From: Parvibaculum sp036499025 | GTDB lineage: Bacteria > Pseudomonadota > Alphaproteobacteria > Parvibaculales > Parvibaculaceae | Length of the DNA stretch: 12,972 nt | Reading direction: 5' to 3' | Assembly (NCBI GenBank): GCA_036499025.1 | Contig: DASYEM010000047.1 | Span: 1-12,972 of the forward strand | Shown here: positions 5,796 to 11,203 of the stretch, in pieces | How positions within the stretch are numbered: position 1 is the stretch's first letter | How the letters are laid out: each line of letters opens with the position of its first letter | Made by a program: the position numbers and the translations under genes | Notes under the pieces: generated by a model | The model's database searches: none | Seen by the model: the letters and a program-made list of their open reading frames with translations, nothing else | What the model was told of the DNA's origin: nothing

Positions 5796-7199
5796 ATGGC
5801 ACCCCGCACGATGTACGACAAAATCTGGGACGCCCATCTCGTCGATATGCAGGAAGACGGCACCGGCCTGCTCTATATCGATCGCCATCTCGTCCATGAA
5901 GTGACGAGCCCGCAGGCGTTTGAAGGCCTGCGCATGTCCAAGCGCCCAGTGCGCGCGCCCGAAAAGACGCTCGCCGTCGCCGATCACAACGTGCCGACGA
6001 CCGACCGCTCGAAAGGCATCGAGGACCCCGAGAGCCGCATTCAGGTCCAGACGCTCGAAGACAACGCCAAGGAATTCGGCATCCAGTATCTGCCGATGAG
6101 CGACATCCGTCAGGGCATCGTCCACATCGTCGGGCCCGAGCAGGGCTTCACCTTGCCGGGCACCACCATCGTTTGCGGCGACAGCCACACCTCGACGCAT
6201 GGCGCCTTCGGCGCGTTGGCGCATGGCATCGGCACGTCGGAAGTCGAGCATGTTCTCGCCACGCAGACGCTCATTCAGTCGAAGGCGAAGAACCTGCGCA
6301 TCAATGTCGTCGGCAAGGCCCCCGCCGGTTTCACCGCCAAAGACATCGCGCTCGCCGTCATCGGCCATATCGGCACGGCAGGCGGCAATGGCTGCGTCAT
6401 CGAATATGCGGGCGAAGCCGTGCGCGACCTGACGATGGAGGGCCGCATGACCCTTTGCAACATGACCATCGAAGGTGGTGCGCGTGCGGGTCTCGTCGCG
6501 CCCGACGAGAAGACCTTCGCCTATGTGATGGGCCGTCCGCGCGCGCCGAAGGGCGCGGCGTGGGAAGCCGCCGTCGCCTACTGGAAGACCTTGCCGTCGG
6601 ATGAAGGCGCGCATTTCGACCGCGAAGTGACGATCGACATTGCCAACCTGCCGCCGATGATCACCTGGGGCACCAGCCCTGAAAACGTCATCAAGATCAC
6701 CGACCGCATTCCCGATCCGGCGCTCGTCGCCGACGAGGGCAAGCGTCACGCGCTTGAGCGCTCGCTGGCTTACATGGGTCTGACCGCCGGCACGCCGATC
6801 ACCGACGTCAAGATCGACCGCGTCTTCATCGGCTCCTGCACCAACGGTCGCATCGAAGACCTGCGCGCCGCCGCCGCCGTCGCCAAGGGGAGGAAAGTCG
6901 CCTCCACCGTCAATGCGATGGTCGTGCCGGGTTCGGGTCTCGTGAAGGAACAGGCCGAAGCCGAAGGCCTCGACAAGATTTTTGTCGAAGCGGGTTTTGA
7001 ATGGCGCGAGCCCGGCTGCTCGATGTGTTTGGCGATGAACGCCGACAAGCTCGAGCCCGGCGAACGCTGCGCCTCGACGTCGAACCGCAACTTCGAAGGC
7101 CGTCAGGGCCGTGGCGGCCGCACGCATCTCGTCTCGCCCGAGATGGCGGCAGCGGCGGCGATTGCCGGGCACTTCGTGGATGTCAGGGAGATGAATTAA
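5796..7199 (+). CDS. leuC: 3-isopropylmalate dehydratase, large subunit
   Basis: LeuC with LeuD isomerises 2-isopropylmalate to 3-isopropylmalate in leucine synthesis, using a [4Fe-4S] cluster. The 467 residues match the family length. The cluster ligands are visible as Cys348 in GSCTNGRIEDLRAA and Cys408/Cys411 in EPGCSMCLAMN. Other aconitase-family segments are GIVHIVGPEQGFTLPGTTIV, CGDSHTSTHGAFGALAHGIG, and SNRNFEGRQGRGGRTHLVSP near the end. AAGGAG (5784-5789) sits 6 nt before the ATG. It follows the rplS terminator and begins the leu block. Its partner leuD is not adjacent: 520 bp holding a repeat doublet and a DUF559 gene separate them, unusual for two subunits needed in equal amounts. 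Confidence 0.98.
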   Translation: MAPRTMYDKIWDAHLVDMQEDGTGLLYIDRHLVHEVTSPQAFEGLRMSKRPVRAPEKTLAVADHNVPTTDRSKGIEDPESRIQVQTLEDNAKEFGIQYLPMSDIRQGIVHIVGPEQGFTLPGTTIVCGDSHTSTHGAFGALAHGIGTSEVEHVLATQTLIQSKAKNLRINVVGKAPAGFTAKDIALAVIGHIGTAGGNGCVIEYAGEAVRDLTMEGRMTLCNMTIEGGARAGLVAPDEKTFAYVMGRPRAPKGAAWEAAVAYWKTLPSDEGAHFDREVTIDIANLPPMITWGTSPENVIKITDRIPDPALVADEGKRHALERSLAYMGLTAGTPITDVKIDRVFIGSCTNGRIEDLRAAAAVAKGRKVASTVNAMVVPGSGLVKEQAEAEGLDKIFVEAGFEWREPGCSMCLAMNADKLEPGERCASTSNRNFEGRQGRGGRTHLVSPEMAAAAAIAGHFVDVREMN

Positions 7200-7203
7200 T
7201 CCT

Positions 7204-7243
7204 AAGCCCCTCCCCCTCGTGGGGAGGGGTTGGGGTGGGGGGT
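7204..7243 (+). repeat. C/G-rich hairpin repeat, copy 1 (forward)
   Basis: CCCCTCCCC (7207-7215), a 5-nt loop CTCGT, and GGGGAGGGG (7221-7229) make a perfect 9-bp stem, followed by TT, GGGG, T and GGGGGG to 7242. The unit starts 4 bp after the leuC stop. The same unit, with few changes, occurs at 9575-9612 and, inverted, at 9971-10013. The four G-runs (7221-7242) could also fold as a G-quadruplex. Confidence 0.9.
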
Positions 7244-7285
7244 GACAAGCAAGATGGCCGACGAAGTCGGTCGCATTGATCTCCG

Positions 7286-7349
7286 CGACCCCCACCCGAG
7301 AAATCCGCAAGAGGCGAATTTCTCGACCTCCCCACAAGGGGGAGGTAAA
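7286..7349 (-). repeat. C/G-rich repeat, copy 2 (inverted, with inserted stem)
   Basis: Read on the minus strand this is a longer variant of the unit at 7204-7243. It has the same hairpin core (ACCTCCCC 7326-7333 with GGGGAGGT 7339-7346) and a closing G-run (ACCCCCACCC at 7288-7297). An extra stem-loop lies between them (CGAGAAAT 7297-7304 with ATTTCTCG 7318-7325, continued by CGC/GCG). With copy 1 it forms an inverted doublet around a 44-bp spacer, 7244-7287, which itself holds CCGAC-GAA-GTCGG (7258-7270). This is the layout of a REPIN. Confidence 0.8.
7341..7346 (+). promoter_or_regulatory. Shine-Dalgarno of the first DUF559 gene, inside a repeat hairpin
   Basis: GGAGGT is a near-perfect anti-16S match 12 nt before the ATG at 7359. 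It forms the right arm of the repeat hairpin 7326-7346, so folding would hide it and could limit translation. Confidence 0.5.
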
Positions 7350-7358
7350 GGGCTGGCG

Positions 7359-7697
7359 ATGGCAAATGAAAAGGCCCGACGATTGCGGGCGGAACAGACG
7401 GATGCGGAGCGAAAGCTCTGGTCAAAACTAAGAGAGTTGAAGGCCGACGGATTTCATTTCAGGCGGCAAGCGCCTATCGGCAAATATATTGCGGATTTTG
7501 TCTGCCACTCCTGCAACCTCGTGATCGAGATTGATGGCGGGCAGCATAATGAAAAAGAGGGGCTGAAGCGGGACGCCGAACGGACCGCGTGGCTCGAGGG
7601 TCAAGGATACAAGGTTTTGCGTTTCTGGAATGACGAGGCGCTGACGAATATCGAAGGCGTGATGCAGGTGATCCGAAACGACCTTCGGCTCGACTGA
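7359..7697 (+). CDS. DUF559 protein, Vsr-like PD-(D/E)XK nuclease fold (copy 1)
   Basis: This 112-residue protein belongs to DUF559, a family with the very-short-patch-repair endonuclease-like fold; its biological role is not established. Visible family features are TDAERKLWSKLR (14-25), FHFRRQAPIGKYIADFVC (32-49), VIEIDGGQH (55-63) and RTAWLEGQGYKVLRFWN (75-91). Candidate catalytic residues are Glu17, Asp46, Glu57 and Asp59 with Gln62/His63. The ATG at 7359 is preferred because MANE-x-AR matches the second copy at 9628. The frame is also open through the upstream repeat, with an in-frame ATG at 7254 that would add 35 repeat-derived residues. Codons such as TCA AAA CTA AGA AGAG-TTG differ from the GC-ending neighbours, suggesting transfer. 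It lies between leuC and leuD and ends 22 bp before leuD. Confidence 0.88.
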   Translation: MANEKARRLRAEQTDAERKLWSKLRELKADGFHFRRQAPIGKYIADFVCHSCNLVIEIDGGQHNEKEGLKRDAERTAWLEGQGYKVLRFWNDEALTNIEGVMQVIRNDLRLD

Positions 7698-7719
7698 TCG
7701 CGCATTGAGAGGAAGAAAA

Positions 7720-8325
7720 ATGGACAAGTTCGACAAACTCACAGGCGTTGCGGCGCCCCTGCCGATGATCAATATCGACACCGACATGATCATCCCCAAG
7801 CAGTTCCTGAAGACGATCAAGCGCACGGGTCTTGGCAAGAATCTCTTCGACGAGATGCGCTATGACGACAAGGGCAATGAGAAGCCCGACTTCGTGCTCA
7901 ACAAACCCGCTTATCGCCATGCGGACATTCTCGTCACCGGCGACAATTTCGGCTGCGGTTCGTCGCGCGAACATGCGCCCTGGGCGCTTCTGGATTTCGG
8001 CATTCGCTGCGTCATCGCGCCGAGCTTTGCCGACATCTTTTACAACAACTGTTTCCAGAACGGCATCCTGCCCATCGTGTTGCCGCAGGCCGATGTCGAC
8101 AAGCTGATGGACGACGCCGAGCGCGGTTCCAACGCCGTCGTCACCATCGATCTTTCCGCGCAGGAAATTCGCGGCCCCGATGGCGGCGTCATCAAATTCG
8201 ACATCGATCCCTTTCGCAAACATTGCCTGATCGAAGGTCTCGACGGCGTCGGCCTGACGCTGAAGAAGGATGCGGCGATCGCCAATTATGAAACCCGCCA
8301 CAAACAAGAACAGCCCTGGCTGTGA
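7720..8325 (+). CDS. leuD: 3-isopropylmalate dehydratase, small subunit
   Basis: LeuD is the swivelling small subunit that pairs with LeuC. The 201-residue protein has the N-terminal LPMINIDTDMIIPKQFLK (14-31), the family core GDNFGCGSSREHAPWAL (74-90), and FADIFYNNCFQNGILPIVLP further on. The ATG at 7720 is supported by AGAGGA 7 nt upstream (7708-7713); an in-frame TTG at 7705 would put that site inside the gene. It lies 22 bp behind the first DUF559 gene, so it is either co-transcribed through that gene from the leuC promoter or uses a promoter within the insert; none was recognised. Confidence 0.97.
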   Translation: MDKFDKLTGVAAPLPMINIDTDMIIPKQFLKTIKRTGLGKNLFDEMRYDDKGNEKPDFVLNKPAYRHADILVTGDNFGCGSSREHAPWALLDFGIRCVIAPSFADIFYNNCFQNGILPIVLPQADVDKLMDDAERGSNAVVTIDLSAQEIRGPDGGVIKFDIDPFRKHCLIEGLDGVGLTLKKDAAIANYETRHKQEQPWL

Positions 8326-8332
8326 GTTCGTG

Positions 8333-8424
8333 CTTCGAGACGCGCGGGCGAGCCCGCGCTCCTCAGCATGAGGTAATTTTGTTGAAGTCCTCATCCTGAG
8401 GAGCCGCGAAGCGGCGTCTCGAAG
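8333..8424. repeat. Palindromic intergenic doublet, family B, copy 1
   Basis: This 92-bp element lies between leuD and leuB. Inverted ends CTTCGAGACGC (8333-8343) and GCGTCTCGAAG (8414-8424) enclose two hairpin modules. The left has GCGCGGGC/GCCCGCGC (8342-8359) and CCTCA/TGAGG (8361-8373); the right has CCTCA/TGAGG (8389-8401) and GCCGC/GCGGC (8403-8415). It is the kind of repeat scattered through Hyphomicrobiales genomes. A second copy is at 11081-11192. It ends 23 bp before leuB and could act on mRNA stability or termination. Confidence 0.88.
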
Positions 8425-8447
8425 GACAGAGAAGCGAAGAAGAAAAA

Positions 8448-9557
8448 ATGACCACGAAGAAAATCCTGATTGTCGCCGGCGACGGCATCGGCCCGGAAGT
8501 CATGGGCCAGGTTGAGCGCGTCATCGGCTGGTACGGCCAGCATCGCAAATTCGATACCGAGATTGACCGCGAGCTGGTCGGCGGCTGCTGCTATGACGCG
8601 CATGGCGTCGCTGTCACCGACGCGACGATCGAAAAGGCGCTTGCCGCCGATGCGGTTTTCCTCGGCGCGGTCGGCGGACCCAAATGGGATAACGTGCCTT
8701 ATGACGCGCGGCCTGAAGCCGGTCTTCTGCGTTTGCGCAAGGATCTCGAACTCTTCGCCAATCTGCGTCCGGCGCTTTGCTTTGCCGCGCTCGCCGATGC
8801 CTCGTCGCTGAAGCGCGAGATCGTCGAAGGCCTCGACATCATGATCGTGCGCGAACTCACCGGCGGCGTTTATTTCGGCGAGCCGAAAATCATCGAAGAC
8901 CTCGGTAACGGCGAGCGTCGCGGCATCGATACGCAGGTCTATACGACCGGCGAAATCCGCCGCATCGCCGCCGTCGCCTTCGAGCTTGCCCGCAAGCGCG
9001 ACAATCGCGTCATGTCGGTTGAAAAACGCAATGTGATGAAGTCGGGCGTGCTCTGGTACGAAGAGGTCATCAAGCTCCACAAGGAACAGTTCTCCGACGT
9101 GAAGCTCGAACATATGCTGGCCGATAATTGCGCCATGCAGCTTGTCCGCAACCCCAAGCAGTTCGACGTCATCGTCACCGACAATCTTTTCGGCGACGTG
9201 CTCTCCGACATCGCCTCGATGCTGACGGGCTCGCTCGGCATGTTGCCGTCGGCGTCGCTCGGCGCGAAGGATGCGTCGGGCAAGGCGAAGGCGATGTACG
9301 AGCCGGTGCACGGCTCCGCGCCCGACATTGCGGGCACGGGCGCGGCCAATCCGATTGCGTCCATCCTCTCCTTCGCGATGGCGCTGCGCTACACATTCGA
9401 CCGCGGCGCTTGCGCCGATCTGCTTGAGAAGGCGGTCGATGCCGTTCTCGCCAATGGCCTGCGCACCGGCGACATCATGCAGGCGGGCATGACCAAGGTC
9501 GGCACCACGCAAATGGGCGATGCAATCCTGAAGGAACTCGACCGGCTTAACGCCTAA
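8448..9557 (+). CDS. leuB: 3-isopropylmalate dehydrogenase
   Basis: LeuB oxidises and decarboxylates 3-isopropylmalate to 2-oxoisocaproate with NAD+, as a cytoplasmic dimer. The 369-residue protein shows the beta-decarboxylating dehydrogenase signatures GDGIGPEV (11-18), LRLRKDLELFANLRPA (94-109), RELTGGVYFGEP (135-146), the catalytic Lys region VEKRNVMKSG (191-200), metal-binding aspartates in NLFGDVLSD (246-254), and the NAD-site EPVHGSAPDIAGTGAANP (285-302). A purine stretch (GAAGCGAAGAAG) before the ATG serves as ribosome site. The length and start agree with the family. The gene follows leuD by 122 bp, most of it the palindromic doublet, and is separated from asd by the second DUF559 cassette. 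Confidence 0.98.
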   Translation: MTTKKILIVAGDGIGPEVMGQVERVIGWYGQHRKFDTEIDRELVGGCCYDAHGVAVTDATIEKALAADAVFLGAVGGPKWDNVPYDARPEAGLLRLRKDLELFANLRPALCFAALADASSLKREIVEGLDIMIVRELTGGVYFGEPKIIEDLGNGERRGIDTQVYTTGEIRRIAAVAFELARKRDNRVMSVEKRNVMKSGVLWYEEVIKLHKEQFSDVKLEHMLADNCAMQLVRNPKQFDVIVTDNLFGDVLSDIASMLTGSLGMLPSASLGAKDASGKAKAMYEPVHGSAPDIAGTGAANPIASILSFAMALRYTFDRGACADLLEKAVDAVLANGLRTGDIMQAGMTKVGTTQMGDAILKELDRLNA

Positions 9558-9574
9558 ACGTGGCATTGCCCTTG

Positions 9575-9612
9575 AACCCCTCCCCCTAGCGGGGAGGGGC
9601 AGGGGTGGGGGG
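9575..9612 (+). repeat. C/G-rich hairpin repeat, copy 3 (forward; left border of DUF559 cassette)
   Basis: CCCCTCCCC (9577-9585), loop CTAGC, GGGGAGGGG (9591-9599), then CA, GGGG, T, GGGGGG to 9612. It starts 17 bp after the leuB stop, differs from copy 1 only in the loop and in the TT/CA step, and points toward the DUF559 gene that starts 15 bp later. Confidence 0.92.
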
Positions 9613-9627
9613 CTTCTGCTAATAAAG

Positions 9628-9972
9628 ATGGCGAATGAGCAAGCGCGTCACCTCAGACGAAATCTGACGGAGGCTGAACGCAAGCTCTGGAGCTACCTGC
9701 GAGAGAAGGCGGATGGCTTTCATTTCAGGAAGCAATGCCCCATCGGCCCTTATATCGCGGACTTTCTCTGCTACGCCGTGAAGCTCGTCATCGAAGTGGA
9801 CGGTGGGCAGCATGGAATGGAAGACGGCCTTGAGCGCGATCGACAGCGCACGGCATGGCTCGAAGCGAACGGTTACCGAGTGATCAGGTTTTGGAACAAT
9901 GACGTTCTCGGCAATATCGAGGGTGTCGCGGAGATGATCGAGATAGCTCTTGCGAAAGAGAGTCTCTCTTGA
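9628..9972 (+). CDS. DUF559 protein, Vsr-like PD-(D/E)XK nuclease fold (copy 2)
   Basis: A 114-residue paralogue of the protein at 7359-7697, with roughly 60 percent identity by eye. It shares MANE-x-AR at the start, TEAERKLWSYLRE, FHFRKQCPIGPYIADFLC, LVIEVDGGQH and RTAWLEANGYRVIRFWN. The candidate catalytic residues (Glu in AERKLW, Asp in IADF, Glu and Asp in IEVDGGQH) are all kept, so it is probably intact. One residue is missing relative to copy 1 after SYLRE. No good Shine-Dalgarno lies directly before the ATG (TAATAAAG); GGAGG inside the left repeat is about 30 nt away. The TGA stop overlaps the first bases of the inverted right repeat, so gene and repeats form one compact unit. It sits between leuB and asd. 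DNA-end or repeat processing is inference only. Confidence 0.88.
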   Translation: MANEQARHLRRNLTEAERKLWSYLREKADGFHFRKQCPIGPYIADFLCYAVKLVIEVDGGQHGMEDGLERDRQRTAWLEANGYRVIRFWNNDVLGNIEGVAEMIEIALAKESLS

Positions 9973-10013
9973 CCCCCCACCCCAACCCCTCCCCGCGAGG
10001 GGGAGGGGCTTAG
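9971..10013 (-). repeat. C/G-rich hairpin repeat, copy 4 (inverted; right border of DUF559 cassette)
   Basis: CCCCCC (9973-9978), A, CCCC, AA, then CCCCTCCCC (9986-9994), loop GCGAG, GGGGAGGGG (10000-10008) and CTTAG. Read on the minus strand it matches copy 1 at all but one position over the 36-base core, and copy 3 at all but three. It shares GA with the stop codon of the DUF559 gene. Confidence 0.92.
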
Positions 10014-10050
10014 AGGATGTGCTCAGCGAACGCTGAAGGAGATTAAAGTC

Positions 10051-11073
10051 ATGGGTTACAAAGTTGCCGTCGTCGGCGCCACGGGCAATGTGGGCCGCGA
10101 GATGCTGAACATTCTCGAGGAGCGCCAGTTTCCCGCCGACGAGGTCGTTGCGCTCGCCTCGCGCCGCAGCCAGGGCACCGAAGTTTCCTATGGCGATAGA
10201 ATCCTGAAGGTGAAGGCGCTCGAAAATTACGATTTCAAGGGCACCGACATTTGTCTCATGTCGGCGGGCTCCAAGGTTGCCGAGGAATGGTCGGGCCGCA
10301 TCGCCGCGGCGGGCTGCGTGATGATCGACAATTCGTCGCGCTACCGCATGGACCCCGACGTGCCGCTCATCGTGCCGGAGGTGAACGCGGCCGCGATTGC
10401 CGGTTACACCAAGAAGATGATTATCGCCAATCCGAACTGCTCCACGGCGCAGATGGTCGTGGCGCTGAAGCCCTTGCATGACGTCGCCAAAATCACCCGC
10501 GTCGTCGTCTCGACCTATCAGTCGACGTCCGGCGCAGGCAAGGAAGGCATGGACGAGTTGTTCGAGCAGACGCGCGCCATCTATGTCAACGATCCGGTGG
10601 AGCGCAAGAAGTTCACCAAGCAGATCGCCTTCAACGTCATTCCTCACATCGACGTCTTCATGGAAGACGGGTTCACGAAAGAGGAATGGAAGATGGTTGT
10701 CGAGACGAAGAAGATTCTCGATCCGAAGATCAAGGTGACGGCGACCTGCGTGCGCGTGCCGGTTTTCGTCGGCCATTCGGAATCGATCAACATCGAATTC
10801 GAGAATCCGATTTCCGATGAAGAGGCGCGCGAAATTCTGCGCGAGGCGCCCGGCTGTCTCGTCGTCGACAAGCGCGAAGACGGCGGTTATGTGACGCCAC
10901 TCGAATGCGTCGGCGATTTCGCCACCTATATCAGCCGCATCCGCAGCGATCCGACCGTCGATAACGGTCTTGCCATCTGGGTGGTGTCGGACAATCTGCG
11001 CAAGGGCGCGGCGCTCAACGCCGTGCAGATCGCGGAAATTCTCGGCTCGCGCTATTTGAAGAAGGCGGCGTGA
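10051..11073 (+). CDS. asd: Aspartate-semialdehyde dehydrogenase
   Basis: Asd reduces aspartyl phosphate to aspartate semialdehyde with NADPH, the branch point to lysine/diaminopimelate, threonine and methionine. The 340-residue protein starts MGYKVAVVGATGNVGREML with the nucleotide-binding GATGNVG (9-15). The catalytic cysteine is Cys130 in IIANPNCSTAQ, followed by STYQSTSGAGKEGMDEL and ATCVRVPVFVGHSESINIEF. AAGGAG at 10036-10041 lies 9 nt before the ATG, directly after a small palindrome TCAGCG-AA-CGCTGA (10023-10036) that could compete for the ribosome site. It follows the second DUF559 cassette and converges with pdxY, with a palindromic doublet between the two stop codons. Confidence 0.97.
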   Translation: MGYKVAVVGATGNVGREMLNILEERQFPADEVVALASRRSQGTEVSYGDRILKVKALENYDFKGTDICLMSAGSKVAEEWSGRIAAAGCVMIDNSSRYRMDPDVPLIVPEVNAAAIAGYTKKMIIANPNCSTAQMVVALKPLHDVAKITRVVVSTYQSTSGAGKEGMDELFEQTRAIYVNDPVERKKFTKQIAFNVIPHIDVFMEDGFTKEEWKMVVETKKILDPKIKVTATCVRVPVFVGHSESINIEFENPISDEEAREILREAPGCLVVDKREDGGYVTPLECVGDFATYISRIRSDPTVDNGLAIWVVSDNLRKGAALNAVQIAEILGSRYLKKAA

Positions 11074-11080
11074 CGCGTTC

Positions 11081-11192
11081 GGGCCTCGCCCTTCGAGACG
11101 CGGCTTCGCCGCTCCTCAGGGTGAGGAGTTGTTTTTGAATTGATCCTCATCCTGAGGAGGCGCGGAACGCGCCGTCTCGAAGGGCGAGGCCC
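11081..11192. repeat. Palindromic intergenic doublet, family B, copy 2
   Basis: A 112-bp element in the 130-bp gap between the convergent asd and pdxY genes. Its ends are perfect 20-bp inverted arms (11081-11100 with 11173-11192), containing the CTTCGAGACG core shared with 8333-8424. Inside are the two modules with CCTCA/TGAGG stems and a CGGC-TTC-GCCG type stem, separated by a T-rich centre (GTTTTT). Lying between converging genes, it may serve both as a bidirectional transcription end. It is identical in design to the leuD/leuB copy. Confidence 0.9.
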
Positions 11193-11203
11193 ATTCCCGT
11201 TCC

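Noticed and set aside
5616..7337. 573-residue open frame on the minus strand opposite rplS end and leuC
   Set aside because: It is antisense to leuC with its iron-sulfur motifs. Its His/Arg/Ala/Asp-rich composition is the usual shadow of a GC-rich coding strand.
7204..7697. Classical insertion sequence
   Set aside because: No transposase gene and no target-site duplication visible at the outer edges of the repeats; only a nuclease-fold gene and hairpins.
7705..7719. Earlier TTG start for leuD
   Set aside because: It would place the AGAGGA ribosome site inside the gene; the ATG at 7720 fits family and spacing.
8391..9566. 391-residue minus-strand frame opposite leuB
   Set aside because: Antisense shadow of leuB; composition as expected for the complement of G/C-ending codons.
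7204..10013. CRISPR array
   Set aside because: The repeats are few, inverted, irregularly spaced and form hairpins; there are no regular spacers and no cas genes.
9619..10776. 385-residue minus-strand frame spanning the DUF559 gene and asd
   Set aside because: It crosses a repeat and two good plus-strand genes and has no recognisable domain.
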